Counted from the first letter of the stretch, positions 35,363-47,328 are shown. The stretch: 64,000 nt of DNA from Kwoniella bestiolae CBS 10118 (GCF_000512585.2 NC_089243.1:1674001-1738000); one strand, 5' to 3'. The notes: generated by a model not told the origin, from the sequence alone. Program-made: numbers and translations.

Positions 35363-35763
35363 ATGTCCAAGCCCGAGTACGAGTTCGTAAGTTGAGCCTG
35401 TCATCACTCGATTGTGATGATTTACTGAGATACCATCACCGCAGTACCGATGCTACGAGGTCACGTATCAGCGACCATGGTGGGAATATCACGATGAGAT
35501 CCAACACGAGTTGAACGCTTTCGATTCACTAGGTCAGCTCAGAAGTGGTGTGTGGGTGTACTCTAGCTGAATTTGTTCCGCTTCAAACAGTCATGTTCCG
35601 CCCGCACGTGATGGATAACAAACACTACCTGTCCTTCGGAAAAAGCACTCAGTGGAGCGAAGAGGAGAAGGTGAAGCTTAAAGGGATGTTGGAGAAGATC
35701 ACAGCTTCGTTCAGGCTGTATGAAGAGTATGAGAGTGATAATTTCCGCATTCCATGCTGTTAG
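35363..35763 (+). CDS. Array family member 3 (W-type), about 95 aa
   Basis: Unknown function. Exon 1 MSKPEYEF ends phase 0; exon 2 is YRCYEVTYQRPWWEYHDEIQ (phase 1, CTA G/TC). Exon 3 gives FRPHVMDNKHYLSFGKS, then TQWSEEEKVKLKGMLEKITA, the family signature, and stops at 35761 after an acidic tail. An in-frame ATG nine bases earlier (35354) is possible; 35363 was chosen because it gives the same MS-type start as members 2, 4 and 5. The two phases match the family and the optional fourth exon is absent. No targeting signal. Confidence 0.72.
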
Positions 35764-36848
35764 GATGTATAGTTAAGATGAGGCAGTGTTATTCTCGCTC
35801 GAAGTTGGGGGCTGCAAAATACCTGATCACCAGATCTTCGAACAGGGTCATTTCCGGTACCATGGCGACGGACCACAAGACACGCTTTTCCTCGATCAGA
35901 CGCCAGTCCTTTCGAGTTATCAACGCGATACCGTTATTCATGACAGGGCGCAACTGTTTGTATGTCAAGCTGAATCGAAAAAGCTGAGAGTCGATTCCGT
36001 TCCATCTTTTGTATGAGGATAAGTGAGAGAGTTGAGATACCTCTTTTTATCGTGTGCTGTGTATCGCCGGTCACTTCGAAAGCAAATGCGAGATATCGAA
36101 AGGAGCGAAAGACCTCTCTGAGCATATCAAAATTATAATGAAAGACCAGATTTTGTTTTACCCACCAGCAATCGGGTTATCACATTTCCGCATCATTGGT
36201 CAACACAAAAGCTTCAAGCTCCCAGCACAATATGCAGTTCTGGGTGGGTCATCCTGCATTTACAATCGGGTGATAGATAACAGAAAGGAGATTGCCTGAT
36301 AAACCTGCAACTTGTAGTTTCGCGAATATCGAATCGCATGCGATCGCTCATGGACAGTCTGCAGACCCCAGTTGGAGCGGCAACTAGCATACAGAGTCAG
36401 TGGAAGTGGTGAGCATCGCAATGATCCTCCGACCACCTGGTCATGCACACCAATGTCCTCGATCGAGAGAGCTGATGGGTGTTTAATTCTCCTCTCATGA
36501 TACACAGTATCACTGAAATTCTATCCGATAACCAGATTCGGTACCGTTCTCTCATTCGCTCTGAATCATCCCTGGACAGCCAACGATATTGCTGGGTTGA
36601 AGTTGACGCTCTAGGAGCTGCCTGCACTGGCTAGGTTGAATAATGTATACACGGGAACCAATTTCTTGATACCTTAGCTGGATCAGATTAACGTTCAGGA
36701 AAATCTTGCATTCCATTTCACCCGGAAACTTTATGGACATTGCGCCTACACTGTACACATCAGACGAGGCCATCCTACTTCATTTCGAAATCAAGGGAAC
36801 AATCTACATAATCGAAGTACAAGAGAGACATATTACGTTACGCCACCC
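35764..36848. other. Gap in the array, possible relics
   Basis: About 1.1 kb without a supportable gene. Short open frames on both strands (for example at 36054-36299 + and 36552-36773 -) have faint family-like strand-helix stretches but no coherent exon set. They may be decayed members. Confidence 0.3.
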
Positions 36849-37275
36849 TCAATAGGTGTTCGCATGATCGTAACTTGCCACCGTCTTCTCAAGGATCTCC
36901 TCCAGCTCTCGTCTATCGTAGGTTGACCATTCTTGATTCTCACCGTTCTTGATGAACATCAGGTAGAGGGAAAGATTGAATCCTTCACCGCGAGTGTAGT
37001 ACTGGATTGCAACTAGGCAACGGATAGTGGTAAGACATGTATCCTCCCATATCCGGGGGTGAAAAGAAAGGCTGGCATAAGAGGCTGTATTTGATTGGGT
37101 CTTACTGTGAGATGGCAGGGCATTTGAGAGCCCTCTGATCAAAGCATAAGGTGGAGTTGAGACGTGAGACGGTCTTCCGCCTTTGGGTTCGTATTCGTAA
37201 ACGGTGGTACCTTGCTGGTCACTTGCGTAAGAAGCAGGACTAACACAGATAATCTCAACAACTCACGCTTGACAT
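36849..37275 (-). CDS. Array family member 4 (W-type), about 85 aa, inverted
   Basis: Minus-strand member. Exon 1 MSS (phase 0, gtgagt donor) joins QGTTVYEYEPKGGRPSHVST; the second intron joins PSH to YYTRGEGFNLSLYLMFIKN. The signature NQEWSTYDRRELEEILEKTV follows. It ends YDHANTY. The phase-0 second intron differs from the usual phase 1, so either this junction is misjudged or the boundary has slid. Unknown function; no signal peptide. The helix after the W-S motif is strongly charged like that of member 3. Confidence 0.6.
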
Positions 37276-38097
37276 GTTGGGCAATAGCTGGTCGATGGAG
37301 AGTCATTGATGAACGAAATGAGAACACAATTCTGAGATGCCTCATATATATCAAGAGGAACTCACACGCTGACTTTACATATCCCCACTTTGATCACACC
37401 AGAAGCACTCTGGTGGGGCTAGACCATTTTGCAGCACACAGATTCCCCACGCAAGATCCGGATTCTCGCAGCAACGACTATCAATCACGCTTAAGATTCA
37501 ACAAACATGTTCCTGCGCTAAATCTCAAGAGTATCAAACGGTCAGCAGGCTACACGATAACTCATAACATCAACTACATACAGATAGTGTGTGACGGACA
37601 CATAAATCAAAATCTTTTCAGGCATGTGGCAGTTTCAATCTGCGGGATTTATCTCTAGATAAAGTTAGCTCGTTGTCGAATACTGTAGTACCTGCTCTCT
37701 TTTGTTTGCATCGCAGAGGGACAGTCTTGTGAGCTCTCAAAGATCTGTTTGTCTGCTATGAAAACTTTAAAATGCTGCACTCCCATTCCTGCAGTAGACA
37801 GATTTCTGTGCAGAAGGTTAGGGCGCAGACTTTGTTTGTTTGGTGTTGTGAGAACAATAAGAATACTACTGCTTAGCCAACGGGTACCTCTATTCTTCTG
37901 TTCAGAATGCAGAAGGTGTGCCTACAGTCTGTTCTAGAGATCCTACAAGTTTGGCAAGTACTCTATCCCTCGAAGAATGTAAATTATACCGCGCATTTAG
38001 GTTCATCCTGTTCGTCTACCTTGAGTTCAAATGTTCCAACTCTAAACCGTCCATTTCCAAATGTCTTTCTTCGTGAGCCACAGACCATATAAGGATT
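37276..38097. other. Intergenic between divergent array members
   Basis: About 820 bp between a minus- and a plus-strand member; presumably two promoters. No other gene seen. Confidence 0.4.
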
Positions 38098-38494
38098 ATG
38101 AGCTTATATACCGTTCAATTCCGTTGCTACCATCTGATCGGCCGACACAACGCCGAAGCCCTCAGACCCCCCATGGACGCTGCCCTTCGAGAATCTCTCG
38201 CGAAACCTGGTAAGTTCGTCCTCCCTTCATCAAGTTCTTCCATGCCTTTCTCACCGTTGACGGTCTACAGTGACCTTCAAGTTCGATACCATGCCATGGG
38301 GTGTATGTCTGACATTCGCCAGCGATATCCCATGGACACCCTCCGAGCATGAAACTCTGATGAGACTGATTTTCGAGACGACTCATTGGGGATCGCACTA
38401 CCTCACGTCCTATTGCGCGGAAGGTTTTCTGGACCCCATGCAGGGTATCGCCGCTTCGGGTCGAGAGCCCCACTCCATGAGCAATGGGTTCTAG
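38098..38494 (+). CDS. Array family member 5 (W-type), about 110 aa
   Basis: Two exons, with the phase-1 intron (CCT G/TG) at the place of the family's second intron and the first intron apparently missing. Exon 1 is MSLYTVQFRCYHLIGRHNAE, whose QFRCYHLIG resembles FYRCYEVTY of member 3. Exon 2 is VTFKFDTMPWGVCLTFASDI, then the signature IPWTPSEHETLMRLIFETTH and a tail ending SMSNGF. Unknown function. An upstream ATGTCTTTCTTC followed by gtgagc could be an alternative first exon, but no acceptor fits well. Confidence 0.65.
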
Positions 38495-39594
38495 TCAGCA
38501 CAAACTCGTGGTCAAAACCAAGAAGAAGGAGGCGAATGGAATGAGAATTGAGGTAAGGTGCAGTAGATTAGCGTAGAGGTACAGTACTTTCCGATTGATG
38601 CGCAGACCTGTATGCATTGACAATTTGCCATTACGATGGAGACGGCGTTTTTATCTACCCAAAGTCAACCACTACTGCTTGCCAAACACAACGACAAGGG
38701 ACACAGACGATGCTGTGGTGTAATGGTGTAATGGTAAACCTGATAAAACCGCGCCATGCCAGCAACTACTTCGGTTCTTTGACTTCCCATCCCGTGTACG
38801 TATCACTCAGACTGTACTGCCCCACCGCTTTCCCCAAGATGTATTCCACTTGTACCTGTTCCTTGGCAGTCCACGTGTCATACTTGATGAACGTTATGCA
38901 GTGTCCTTTTCCCCATTTATGAGTATAATATACATCGCCTAGTCATGGGACATATCAATGTGTAACTATGTAGTCTGAGATGCGAAAGCAGAGCAAATTT
39001 CGTACCTTTAAAATTGCATTCGTTGAACAGTAGATTCCATCAGCGTGCAAGAAGCGACTCGACATCGGTTGGGTCGAGTTGGTAAGACCGGAACTGAATC
39101 AAATGTAAATAGATTGTACATCAAAAGCAGTGGTCATGATGCCTGATAGATAGCCAGGTACGATCAGGGCGAGTGTTCACGTACGTGATGCGGCATGATA
39201 AGATCGGCTGATCGAATTTCTTGAGGTTACCTAAAATGGAAAAGTGAAATATGAACACAGGTCAACATGGGCGCAGATAGAGCAAAAGCAGCAGATGCAT
39301 ATATATAAAATGTACTTACCGTGCTTCTACACGCTGATTTCACGAGAAGCATGTACATGCCGGTCTACTGTACGGCTGAGAAGCTGTAATAGGTGTGTCA
39401 ACCGCATGTTTGTGGCGTTTTGAGGAAATCTTCCGATCAAAACACGTTTCAAGGTTGATAACAATCCTAGCGTGGTTGCAGTGGGGAAAGTCCAGCCTAC
39501 TTGAGGGTTCCGACCGAAATACACATGCAGAGACACCTGTAATCAAGTCCAAAATTCTGTGCTTGGCTTGTACATCAATTCATTTCGCGGTATA
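38495..39594. other. Intergenic, 1.1 kb
   Basis: No supportable gene. It includes the 3' sides of two convergent array members. No repeat or RNA gene recognised. Confidence 0.4.
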
Positions 39595-40008
39595 TTAAGA
39601 GAAGAAAGAAGGATTATCATTTGATCGGACAAAATCTACATCATTAACGTATTTCTTGACCAGTTCTAGTCCCTTGTCTTGAGCACCCTCAACAGTCCAG
39701 GCAGTCCATCTCTCGAATCTGACATAGTTCTTGCCCATGGTATGGTATGCAATGACATCGACTAGAGTACCATCCAAATTCTCGCGATTAGCACGACATG
39801 GCCGTAAAAAAGCAGCGACTCACTGCGACCGCTTCCGAGAGTGTTCTCTAGCGCTTTATCCCATTTCGGTCCGGCAAAGTAGAATTTCGAATTCTGTTTC
39901 GATTTGTACGAGAACTCAATATACTTTTATAAATTGGCAGAAGCTATCACTCAGCAAGATGAGCTCAGTATGTATGGGTCAGAATTCACTCACCCAGGGT
40001 CCACCCAT
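39595..40008 (-). CDS. Array family member 6 (W-type), about 97 aa, inverted
   Basis: Exon 1 is MGGPW (phase 0). Exon 2 is YIEFSYKSKQNSKFYFAGPK (phase 1, CGC A/AT). Exon 3 is LVDVIAYHTMGKNYVRFERW, then TAWTVEGAQDKGLELVKKYV and a tail ending NPSFFS. Structure and phases match member 8 closely. Gly follows Met but position 6 is Tyr, so N-myristoylation is not predicted. The acceptor of intron 2 is a 'gag', a little unusual. This is the first of three consecutive minus-strand members. Unknown function. Confidence 0.7.
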
Positions 40009-40486
40009 TTTAGCTAGACGCGATTCGATTTCAACTCCTTCATTTGCGAGAGTGAATAGTCTAACAGGGTAGACAATCACCCCTGTTTGAGCTATGGATT
40101 TAAACAAAACTTCAGGAGGGGACACATGATCCCATGACTGTCTGCCGCTTCATCCCAAAGGTGTTGCACACAGAGTATCGTAATCCTTTGAAAGCACGTC
40201 ATTTGGTACGGTACACAGTCGTGTTCCAAATTTCACTTTTTGCAGATCCTTCTTCGTGTTCGTGTTTAGTGAGTTCATTCTTGTACGTGTTGGCGGTCGA
40301 TGAATGGGGATATCGAATGGCCCTTGCGATGTCGGAGGTGTATTCGAAAGGCCAAAGACAGGTTCGAAATGAGTTTACACATCATTATCGCGTTGCATGA
40401 CCTGAGAACAGATGCTATAATCCTAAATATTATACCCTTCTCTATCCTCCCCATCACCCCTTCCAATCCTTGTTGCCACCAGTATC
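40009..40486. other. Intergenic
   Basis: About 480 bp between two minus-strand array members; promoter of one, 3' end of the other. Nothing else seen. Confidence 0.35.
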
Positions 40487-41043
40487 TCATAACGAACGAA
40501 ACGGACATCCCAAAGTTGCCTTGATAAGTGCTCGGACAGCTTTCTCTTTATCTTGCTCTGTCCACGGGGTACCCTTCTCCACGCTGAGCCAGTTCCTACC
40601 GTCGAATGAGAATCTACTGGATGAGACTGGTATTTACCAAAGAAATTAATCCCCGATTCTACGCCAGTGTTCAATGATGGTGTTATGAGGGTTATTGGGA
40701 CTTACCGTCCTCCCCGAGCTCGTGTCTCACTTCTCTGTCGATGGTCCAGGATGATGTGGTCCAATTGATGGGGGACCAGAAAGTAGCCTATGTATGGTTG
40801 GGTTGGCGAGTCCAGTGTGAATGGTAGATGCCTAGGAACGGTGAAGGACAATACTTACAGTCCAAGTCAAATCTGCGAGCTCTTCGTGCAAATGTCAGTC
40901 TAAGTCAGAGAGTTGTTAGGTCGATAGTCTGGGTGGTGTGAATGGCCAATCATGGATGGAAGAGAGATGGCATTTGAAAATGTCAGATATGATCTCCATG
41001 AACAGGTTGAAATGATACCTTGAGAGAGATGCACAATTCCCAT
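40487..41043 (-). CDS. Array family member 7 (W-type), inverted, first exon uncertain
   Basis: The last two exons are clear: ATFWSPINWTTSSWTIDREV (entered in phase 0, left in phase 1, GAC G/TC), then RFSFDGRNWLSVEKG with the signature TPWTEQDKEKAVRALIKATL, stopping at 40487. Upstream, a short exon reading LADLTWT ends in a phase-0 gtaagt donor, but I cannot join it cleanly to an ATG. The best candidate, MGIVHLSQ at 41043, needs an extra intron with a weak acceptor. So the 5' end is provisional. Unknown function. Confidence 0.5.
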
Positions 41044-41685
41044 TCGAGCCCGAAGAGACATCGATTTCCATTGAAGAAGAATACCCAATACATCGATATT
41101 GCGAAGGGTCGGGCGATACTTTGAGGCTTCTAGGAGTATTGTTGGCCTCTGAGGCGCAGCATGACTGAACCCATGTCCCTCGAAGGGCGGTTTAGGATAT
41201 GTCGGACATTCAAAGAAGGGGTTCTATAGCTGCGCTTCAAACTTTTGACGCTAGAAGGTGTACTTTCACTTTGTATTACTCAATGACACATTTCCAAGCC
41301 AGTACCCTTCTCATAAAATGTGCGCCATTGATTGGATCCGAACGAATATGTAGGGTTACTCGACCAAAAGTTTCTTTGGCATTTTCTCATGCCCTACCAT
41401 CACAATTACCTGATCAAGCATGAAGATATGCCTCCCGTTTGTGGATGATGAGGTGACAAAGTGCTCGCCAGTCATAGACTCCAAATCTGCAAGCTGCTTA
41501 CACATCGCAATGTTTCCGTATACAGTATGGTGTGCATCATACGAGTAACATAGCGCTACCTTAATTCATCCCTACAGGTACTCGTTCTGAGATTACTGTT
41601 CTGTTTAATCATCTTAATCCATATTGACATTGTCCTTCATCGGAACTGAAACTGGAATTACTCCAGAAATACAAAAGAAAATCGC
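41044..41685. other. Intergenic
   Basis: About 640 bp. No supported gene; promoter of the member 7 gene lies at its left side. Confidence 0.35.
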
Positions 41686-42162
41686 TTATTGAGGTCCCTC
41701 GAACTCCGAATAGAATCTCGCCCCATTGGCGTACTTGTAAATCACCCTATTCGCATTATTCTTGTCCGAGTTATCCCAGGGTGTATGCTTCTCAAATCTA
41801 ATATGATGTTTCCCCTCGGTTGTGTAGTCGGTGATTCTGATGAATGCTGCGGTGTACGTAGGATACACCGAAGATAAGTAAGCAAGAATGAAAATGATTA
41901 TAGTGATTGGAAGAGAAGGACTTGAATGATGACTCACTGTTGGGTCTGATCTCGCCCTTCTCATCTCTGAATAAACTCTTATATGCCTTCTCCCAATCTG
42001 CGGAGTTGTACGATGGAGAAGGGTTGTTGCGCTCGGGGTAGGTCCAGACTTCGTACTGTCGTATCAAACATTCAGCTCAAAAGAGTCAAGCGAAGGTGGG
42101 AAAGATGCAACATAAGGGGTGATGAGGTGTAAAGAGAGCAGCCGACTTACATAGAAACCCAT
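41686..42162 (-). CDS. Array family member 8 (W-type), about 97 aa, inverted
   Basis: Three exons with very clean junctions. Exon 1 is MGFY (phase 0). Exon 2 is YEVWTYPERNNPSPSYNSAD, WEKAYKSLFRDEKGEIRPN (phase 1, AAC A/CA). Exon 3 is TFIRITDYTTEGKHHIRFEK, signature TPWDNSDKNNANRVIYKYAN, tail EFEGPQ. It shares the gene plan of member 6 and the same short Met-Gly exon. Position 6 is Glu, so not a good myristoylation site. No signal peptide. Unknown function. Confidence 0.75.
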
Positions 42163-42723
42163 ACTGAAAGAGTCTAAATTGTCAAAAGTACTCAAGGGAT
42201 AGGATTTCATGGGGGGTGGAAGCGCGAAGATAGGCAGCGTAATATGTTATATGTATATGGGTGGCAAAGATATCCCCTGGCGTTTGATGCTTGCGGTTCA
42301 AGAAGAAACAACGAAATTCTTGGGAAGATGGAAGTGCTTCTCGACGTGATGGTGATACTTGGAGTGCCTTACAATCGGACTGATTTGCCAGGTACTGATT
42401 TGATGGGATCGAGGTGGAGAAAGTCATCCATCAGACTCATCTACATCCCATCAACATATGAACGACAAGTGAAAGTGCAATGCGAACAATGAAGAGAATG
42501 AGCCGTTTGTCCCTGAATTGATCGTCTGCAGACCATAAAACACGCATCGGAGGCGCTGGAATGGTCCTCTTCACACATGTCGCACTACATAGCCGATTTG
42601 CGGATTTAGCGTCAATTATACTTGCACAATGAGATCTCGTATAAATCCATCTCGAGATCTGAATCGATTTATCTCTTCAATATCCAACAGCCTCATGCTC
42701 GTACATAGTTGGATATAGACAAG
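42163..42723. other. Divergent intergenic region with TATA element
   Basis: About 560 bp between members 8 (-) and 9 (+). TATAAAT at 42640-42646 serves the rightward gene. No gene seen. Confidence 0.4.
42640..42646 (+). promoter_or_regulatory. TATA box of array member 9
   Basis: TATAAAT 84 bp upstream of the ATG at 42724; spacing similar to member 2. Confidence 0.45.
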
Positions 42724-43567
42724 ATGGGTTCAGCCTTCTCAACTGTCAGATGGGAATCGCCAACCGGCGGTAAATTCAGGATTTACGTGAGTCCACCCTG
42801 AGTTGGCCGGAGAAATAAGCTTATCAGTGGGACAGTCTCGATTCTACGATGTATATGGATTGGGAACTTGGAAACCCGTCGAAGTTCAAGAAAGAATCAT
42901 CGGTCATCCGGCATTTGAGCGAGGTGAGTCATGCTTCTCTTCGACACGCATTGTTAACTGATTGATGGATGATTGGTAATAGTCGGTGAATGCCTGGTGA
43001 GGGTCGAGCTCAAACCCAACGGAACGCATGAGATCGAATTTAGGAAAGAGAAGCAATGGTCCGCTAAACAAGTTAGATTCCTTGATTGTGCTTTGGATGG
43101 TCTTCCTGCGCCCTGTACGTCGTACTTCATCCCATCATTCAGACTCTTTCACTGATACAAGTCATATAACATGCATAGATCACTGGTGGGGATTAGTGAT
43201 CATTCGACCCCACTTGAGGATCGCAAAAGAAGCTGCCAATAAGATCGCTTCGGCCAAAGCCGCCATTCCCACTGCTGCACCAATCGCCGTATCAGCACCT
43301 GTGCCATCGCCCCTGCCTACGCCTACTGTAGTCACAGAGAATAAAGAGACCAAGAAAGTTACTATCTCTGAGGAGAAGGTAATCGACCCTGCCAAGCAAG
43401 CGGCTTCGTCACCTAAAGAAGCGGTGCTAGTCGAACCTGAGAAAGTCGAGGAGACGGTTGTAGTTGAGAAGAAGACTGAATCAGCTGAAAAGCAAGATGA
43501 AGCACTAAAACCTCCTGAGGCTAATTCCGACGGTAAGAAGGGCAAGAAGAAGAAAGCCAAGGAATGA
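42724..43567 (+). CDS. Array family member 9 with long basic tail; N-myristoylation motif
   Basis: The longest member, about 230 aa. Starts MGSAFSTVRWE: Gly2 and Ser6 fit the N-myristoyltransferase consensus. Exon 1 ends phase 0 after KFRIY. Exon 2 is SRFYDVYGLGTWKPVEVQER (phase 1, CGA G/TC). Exon 3 is CLVRVELKPNGTHEIEFRK with signature KQWSAKQVRFLDCALDG (phase 1, CCC T/AT). Exon 4, normally a few residues, here runs about 125 aa: an Ala/Pro-rich linker (PTAAPIAVSAPVPSPLPTPT), Glu/Lys-rich coils, and a polybasic end (KKGKKKKAKE). Acyl anchor plus polybasic tail suggests inner-leaflet membrane binding; that is inference. Intron phases 0-1-1. Confidence 0.78.
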
Positions 43568-43984
43568 TTGGTGTTGGCGGTGGACACCCAGCATCATATC
43601 ATGCTATTACACTGCTATGCTATTGTATGCTATTATTCACTGTATCCATGGTGAATGAACGACAGCAGCGCATAGGACTATATGAGAGATCTATATCATA
43701 GGACCGTGCACCATCCTTTGAGTACGTTTAACCGAGTGACTGGGCAGTCAGAGATCCAAGCGTTATAATATCAACTGTATAAATGAAAATCAAGAGTCAA
43801 CAAACAAACCAACAGTGTGACATGATACTATCGATAATGTAATACCACCATTCTCCCATCTTTTTCTTTTTCTGCCTCTTCACCATCACCTAGGTCCGCA
43901 TTAAGCATACATCACAAGCACACCGAACATCACGTCCTTCTCCAGCTTACACACCCTTTCGGAACGACTACGAAGGAACACACC
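43568..43984. other. Intergenic with TATA element
   Basis: About 420 bp; TATAAAT at 43778-43784, about 200 bp before the next start. Nothing else recognised. Confidence 0.4.
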
Positions 43985-44464
43985 ATGGGCAACAGCAACT
44001 CCAAGAACGCTCTCCCGCTTAACGTGAGATCAATAATCCATGTCATCACCCGAGTGACGTGAACTGACGACATCTTCGATCTACCAGGCTCTCCATTTCC
44101 GAGTCTACTCATTCCAGAACCAAGGCACATATCAAGTCTGTCTAGACTACGCTAATACAATGTCAGCTCTAGGTGAGAATGGTTTCTCCTCAAATCGTAT
44201 ATGACAATGAAAAGGAATAGCGATCTGATCTCTTTTGTATCTAGTCGAGCAAGTCGCCGTCACCAGACTCACCGATGATCTGACCTTCATTGCGTGCTAT
44301 CGTGTCGTCCCATACAGTAAGAAAGATATCAAGTTGGTACAGGAGGAGATCGAAGCTTTCGTTGGTCCAGGTTATAGTGAGTGCATCCTTCATCGGACGT
44401 AGAACTATAAGCAAGTAACTCATACCCACTTGGCACTATAGCGGTCTATTACAGTCGAGGCTAG
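43985..44464 (+). CDS. Array family member 10 (F/Y-type), N-myristoylation motif
   Basis: About 95 aa, four exons, phases 0-1-1. MGNSNSKNALPLN (Gly2, Ser6) is exon 1. Exon 2 is ALHFRVYSFQNQGTYQVCLD (phase 1). Exon 3 is VEQVAVTRLTDDLTFIACYR, then the signature VPYSKKDIKLVQEEIEAFVG. Exon 4 is the short tail TVYYSRG. It begins the right-hand half of the array, where most members have P[F/Y/L] rather than PW in the signature. Lipid-anchored cytosolic face location is inferred; molecular function is unknown. Confidence 0.76.
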
Positions 44465-44981
44465 ACACGAGACGATGTGTTGAGCCGAGAATAAAGTGGA
44501 AAATATGGTTCTCAGCAGATAATACACGGAGAAGAAAGGTAGAGAATGATCCAAGCATATATGTAAGAGCTCCATTGGGTTCATGTACCATATACCGTTG
44601 AAGGATCTGTGGGCACGAAGAGGACGAGATGCTTCGACACTGGTTTACCTGAACCTAATTTACATCTCAACCCCCTTACCCTTGGTACTTCCCAAGGTCA
44701 TCAACCGTTTTCCGCTCAGATTGGGGAAAGATCCTTTCGCTCACTGCCATAGCCGTCGATTGAGTTGAATGACGTATGAAACACCAAGGACACTTGTGGA
44801 TTGATAGCATCGCAGTAGAACAAAGGACCTACTTCGCAGACTTGATCTTACACGCAGCAATGCTCCCAAAGACTGGATAAATACCTGAAGTGAGAAATAT
44901 ATTGTTAATTCGACTATCTCAATCAATTTGCTTCAGTACTAATCCATTCACCTTGACGGTACATTGAACGGAACTCACAGG
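44465..44981. other. Intergenic
   Basis: About 520 bp before the aspartic protease gene; no supported gene or repeat. Confidence 0.35.
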
Positions 44982-46862
44982 ATGATTCCAACTCTTTCAA
45001 CTTCGAATTTTCTTTTGATCTATCTAGCAGGTCTAGATGCCCTATTGGGCTTCACCTCAGCTGCTCCAGTCATTCCTGAAAGTCAAGCGATCAGCACCTC
45101 ATCCACGAAAAGAGCGGATGCAGAAGTGATACCTCTCAAGGAGGTGGGTGACGGATCGGCGTATACGGTGAATATGGTGATTGACGGGATTCTGCTGCCG
45201 ATACATGTGAGTCAGGGCTCCTGGAGAGACTTGGGTTCCCGCTCTCAGCTACCTTGTCAAAGCAGCTCGAGCGCAATGACTGACACTTTTTCATTCCTAG
45301 ATCGACACCGGCTCCTCTCAGCTATGGGTAGCTCACAGCTCATGCAAGACCTGCGCTGACGCACAGATGACAAGTATCGACGCAGAGGTATCGGACAACT
45401 GTGCAGGTCAGGAGAAAATTGAGTATGGTATGTCCATATCAGGGTCAACGTAGCATACCGTACTATAAAGAGCTAACATTTCGTTCCACCATTACGAAGC
45501 CGCAGGATCGGTTTCAGGCTGTCTCGTGAACACTTCGATCAGCTTGGGCGATCATACTTTGGACAACTATAGTGTTTTAGCTGCTACTGAGGTATCGGAG
45601 GAGATTGCGACAAATGGGGATTTGTACAGGTAAGTGGAGTGTGTCAGTCAAAAGCCGTATTTGATGGTCCTGGGAGGGGTCATAAGGGAGAAACAGTGAG
45701 GTCGAATCGGTACGAAGCTCTTGCTAACGTCCCTCGTGTGTGACCCCTCGCAGTGGCACCCTGGGCTTGGCAGATGATGTAAGTGTTCTTTTACTGGTCC
45801 CCGTACCGAAAGAACCCAGAAGGTTCCTGATCCATTCCACTGAAATCATGTCCTGTATGTAGAGCTTGACAAACAGCGGTGGTCCGACCCTCATCTCACA
45901 GTTGTACCAGCAAGGCCAGCTAGGCAGCCCAGAAGTGGGGTTCTACCTCCCTGGGAAAGAACAAAATGGTACTGAAGGTGAGCGAATCGCCACTCGTCTG
46001 ACAATCGGTGGCAGAGCTGACCAAGTTGTGGGCATATCTGTAGGCGAGATGGCACTGGGGAATCCAACTTCGAGGTAAGTATGCAGAATTTGGTTACCAG
46101 CAATTGATTGGACTGATAACCTTGCAGTAACCATATCGGCACTTCCGAACCTGTTGTTCTCCCTCGAGCGGTCAAAGAGGACGGTGTATATACGGTAAAT
46201 CTCGATGAAGTTAAGATAGACGCAGATAGCATCGCTGCTGAACAAGTGGCAGTGCTTGATACCGGGTGAGTGACTGCTGATTGGAATGCGGAAACTTCAC
46301 TGACTGCATGATGTACAGCTCAATCGGGATTGGGATACCCTCCAAGGTAAGTCAATGCATGTGAATGTCTACTACGAATAGGCGGCTGGCTAAACAATTT
46401 GAATTTAGGTTTCGCAAGATATCTTCAAGCAGATATACGGTGAAGTAAGAGACGAAGATGGGGGTAAGAAGGTAGCTTGTACGCCTGGTGATAACAATAC
46501 CACGTCTACGTTGACTTTCACTTTTGGCGGTAAGCCGTTTGGTATACCTTATGCGGATCTCGTTAGCGATCCGGAGAACGATGGGGAGTGCTGGGCCTTG
46601 ATAGGGGCATATGAAGGAGGTAAGTCGGTACATCCTCCTCGTCCAGATATGGAATTTTCGCGCAACGCTGATCTTGAAAGTCTCCTCCGCGTGGTCAGTG
46701 GATGATTCCGATGAGAAATGGGTATTAGGGGATGCGTTTTTACATAATGTGAGTCCAAGTATCCCGATATACATTTAGAACGGAATTAATCTCTGAATCT
46801 AGCTCTATCATACGGTGAATGTCCAGACTGGTGAGGTAAAGCTCTTCGCGATTAAGGAATAG
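44982..46862 (+). CDS. Secreted pepsin-like aspartic protease (family A1)
   Basis: N-terminal hydrophobic signal (FLLIYLAGLDALLGFTSAA), short propeptide ending near KR, then two catalytic lobes. First active-site motif IDTGSSQLWV, second VLDTGSIGIGIP; both Asp-Thr-Gly triads are intact. Other landmarks: GTLGLADD (GxLGL), GGPTLISQLYQQGQLGSPEV with VGFYLPG, a WVLGDAFLHNLYHTVN near the C-terminus (the 'LGDxFLxxxY' hallmark) and the final QTGEVKLFAIKE. About 400 aa in about ten exons. No GPI-anchor tail. It likely acts outside the cell or in the vacuole on protein substrates. It sits among the small array genes and is followed by a diverged paralogue. Confidence 0.88.
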
Positions 46863-47328
46863 TACGAATGAATGCGCCAAATTAGCACTAGGGGATGTTG
46901 TTTGTAGCTAAAACATCGTCACGTAAAAGTTTAAACATGCAACTGTGTCGTAGAGGCATCCGTTCTTGGTCACGGGGCAGCCCATTTGGTAGATTGATTA
47001 ATGAAAGGATATTCCCTTGAGACTGGTATCGTGTAGATCATCTTGTATTCTCCAAAGGACCCTGAGGGGGAACATCAATCACGGGGATCTACAAGGTAGG
47101 ATCTTTTGTGCTGCATCTAAATTGTGACTGCGTTGGTCATGTTAACCTCTGAGGCATATAAGGGGGAAGGGCAACTTCTGCAATTACTTGTTGATCGCTC
47201 TTCAAACAATAATAGATGTTATACTCCATATCAAGCCGAAATCATCATTATATTTGAACTCGAATCTGTGATTTTCACTTCATTTGTCAACCTACCTTTC
47301 AACTTTTATACTATTAGCAGCAACCAAC
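46863..47328. other. Intergenic
   Basis: About 470 bp between the two aspartic-protease-type genes; presumed promoter of the second. No other feature. Confidence 0.35.

Noticed and set aside
36054..36299. Plus-strand frame with a faint strand-helix pattern
   Set aside because: No start, introns or signature; kept only as a possible decayed array member.
36552..36773. Minus-strand frame with a family-like strand segment (MSIKFPGEMECKIF)
   Set aside because: No exon set with the family signature could be assembled; possibly a relic only.
38617..38922. Plus-strand open frame in the 38.5-39.6 kb gap
   Set aside because: No array signature, no supporting splice sites and poor start context.
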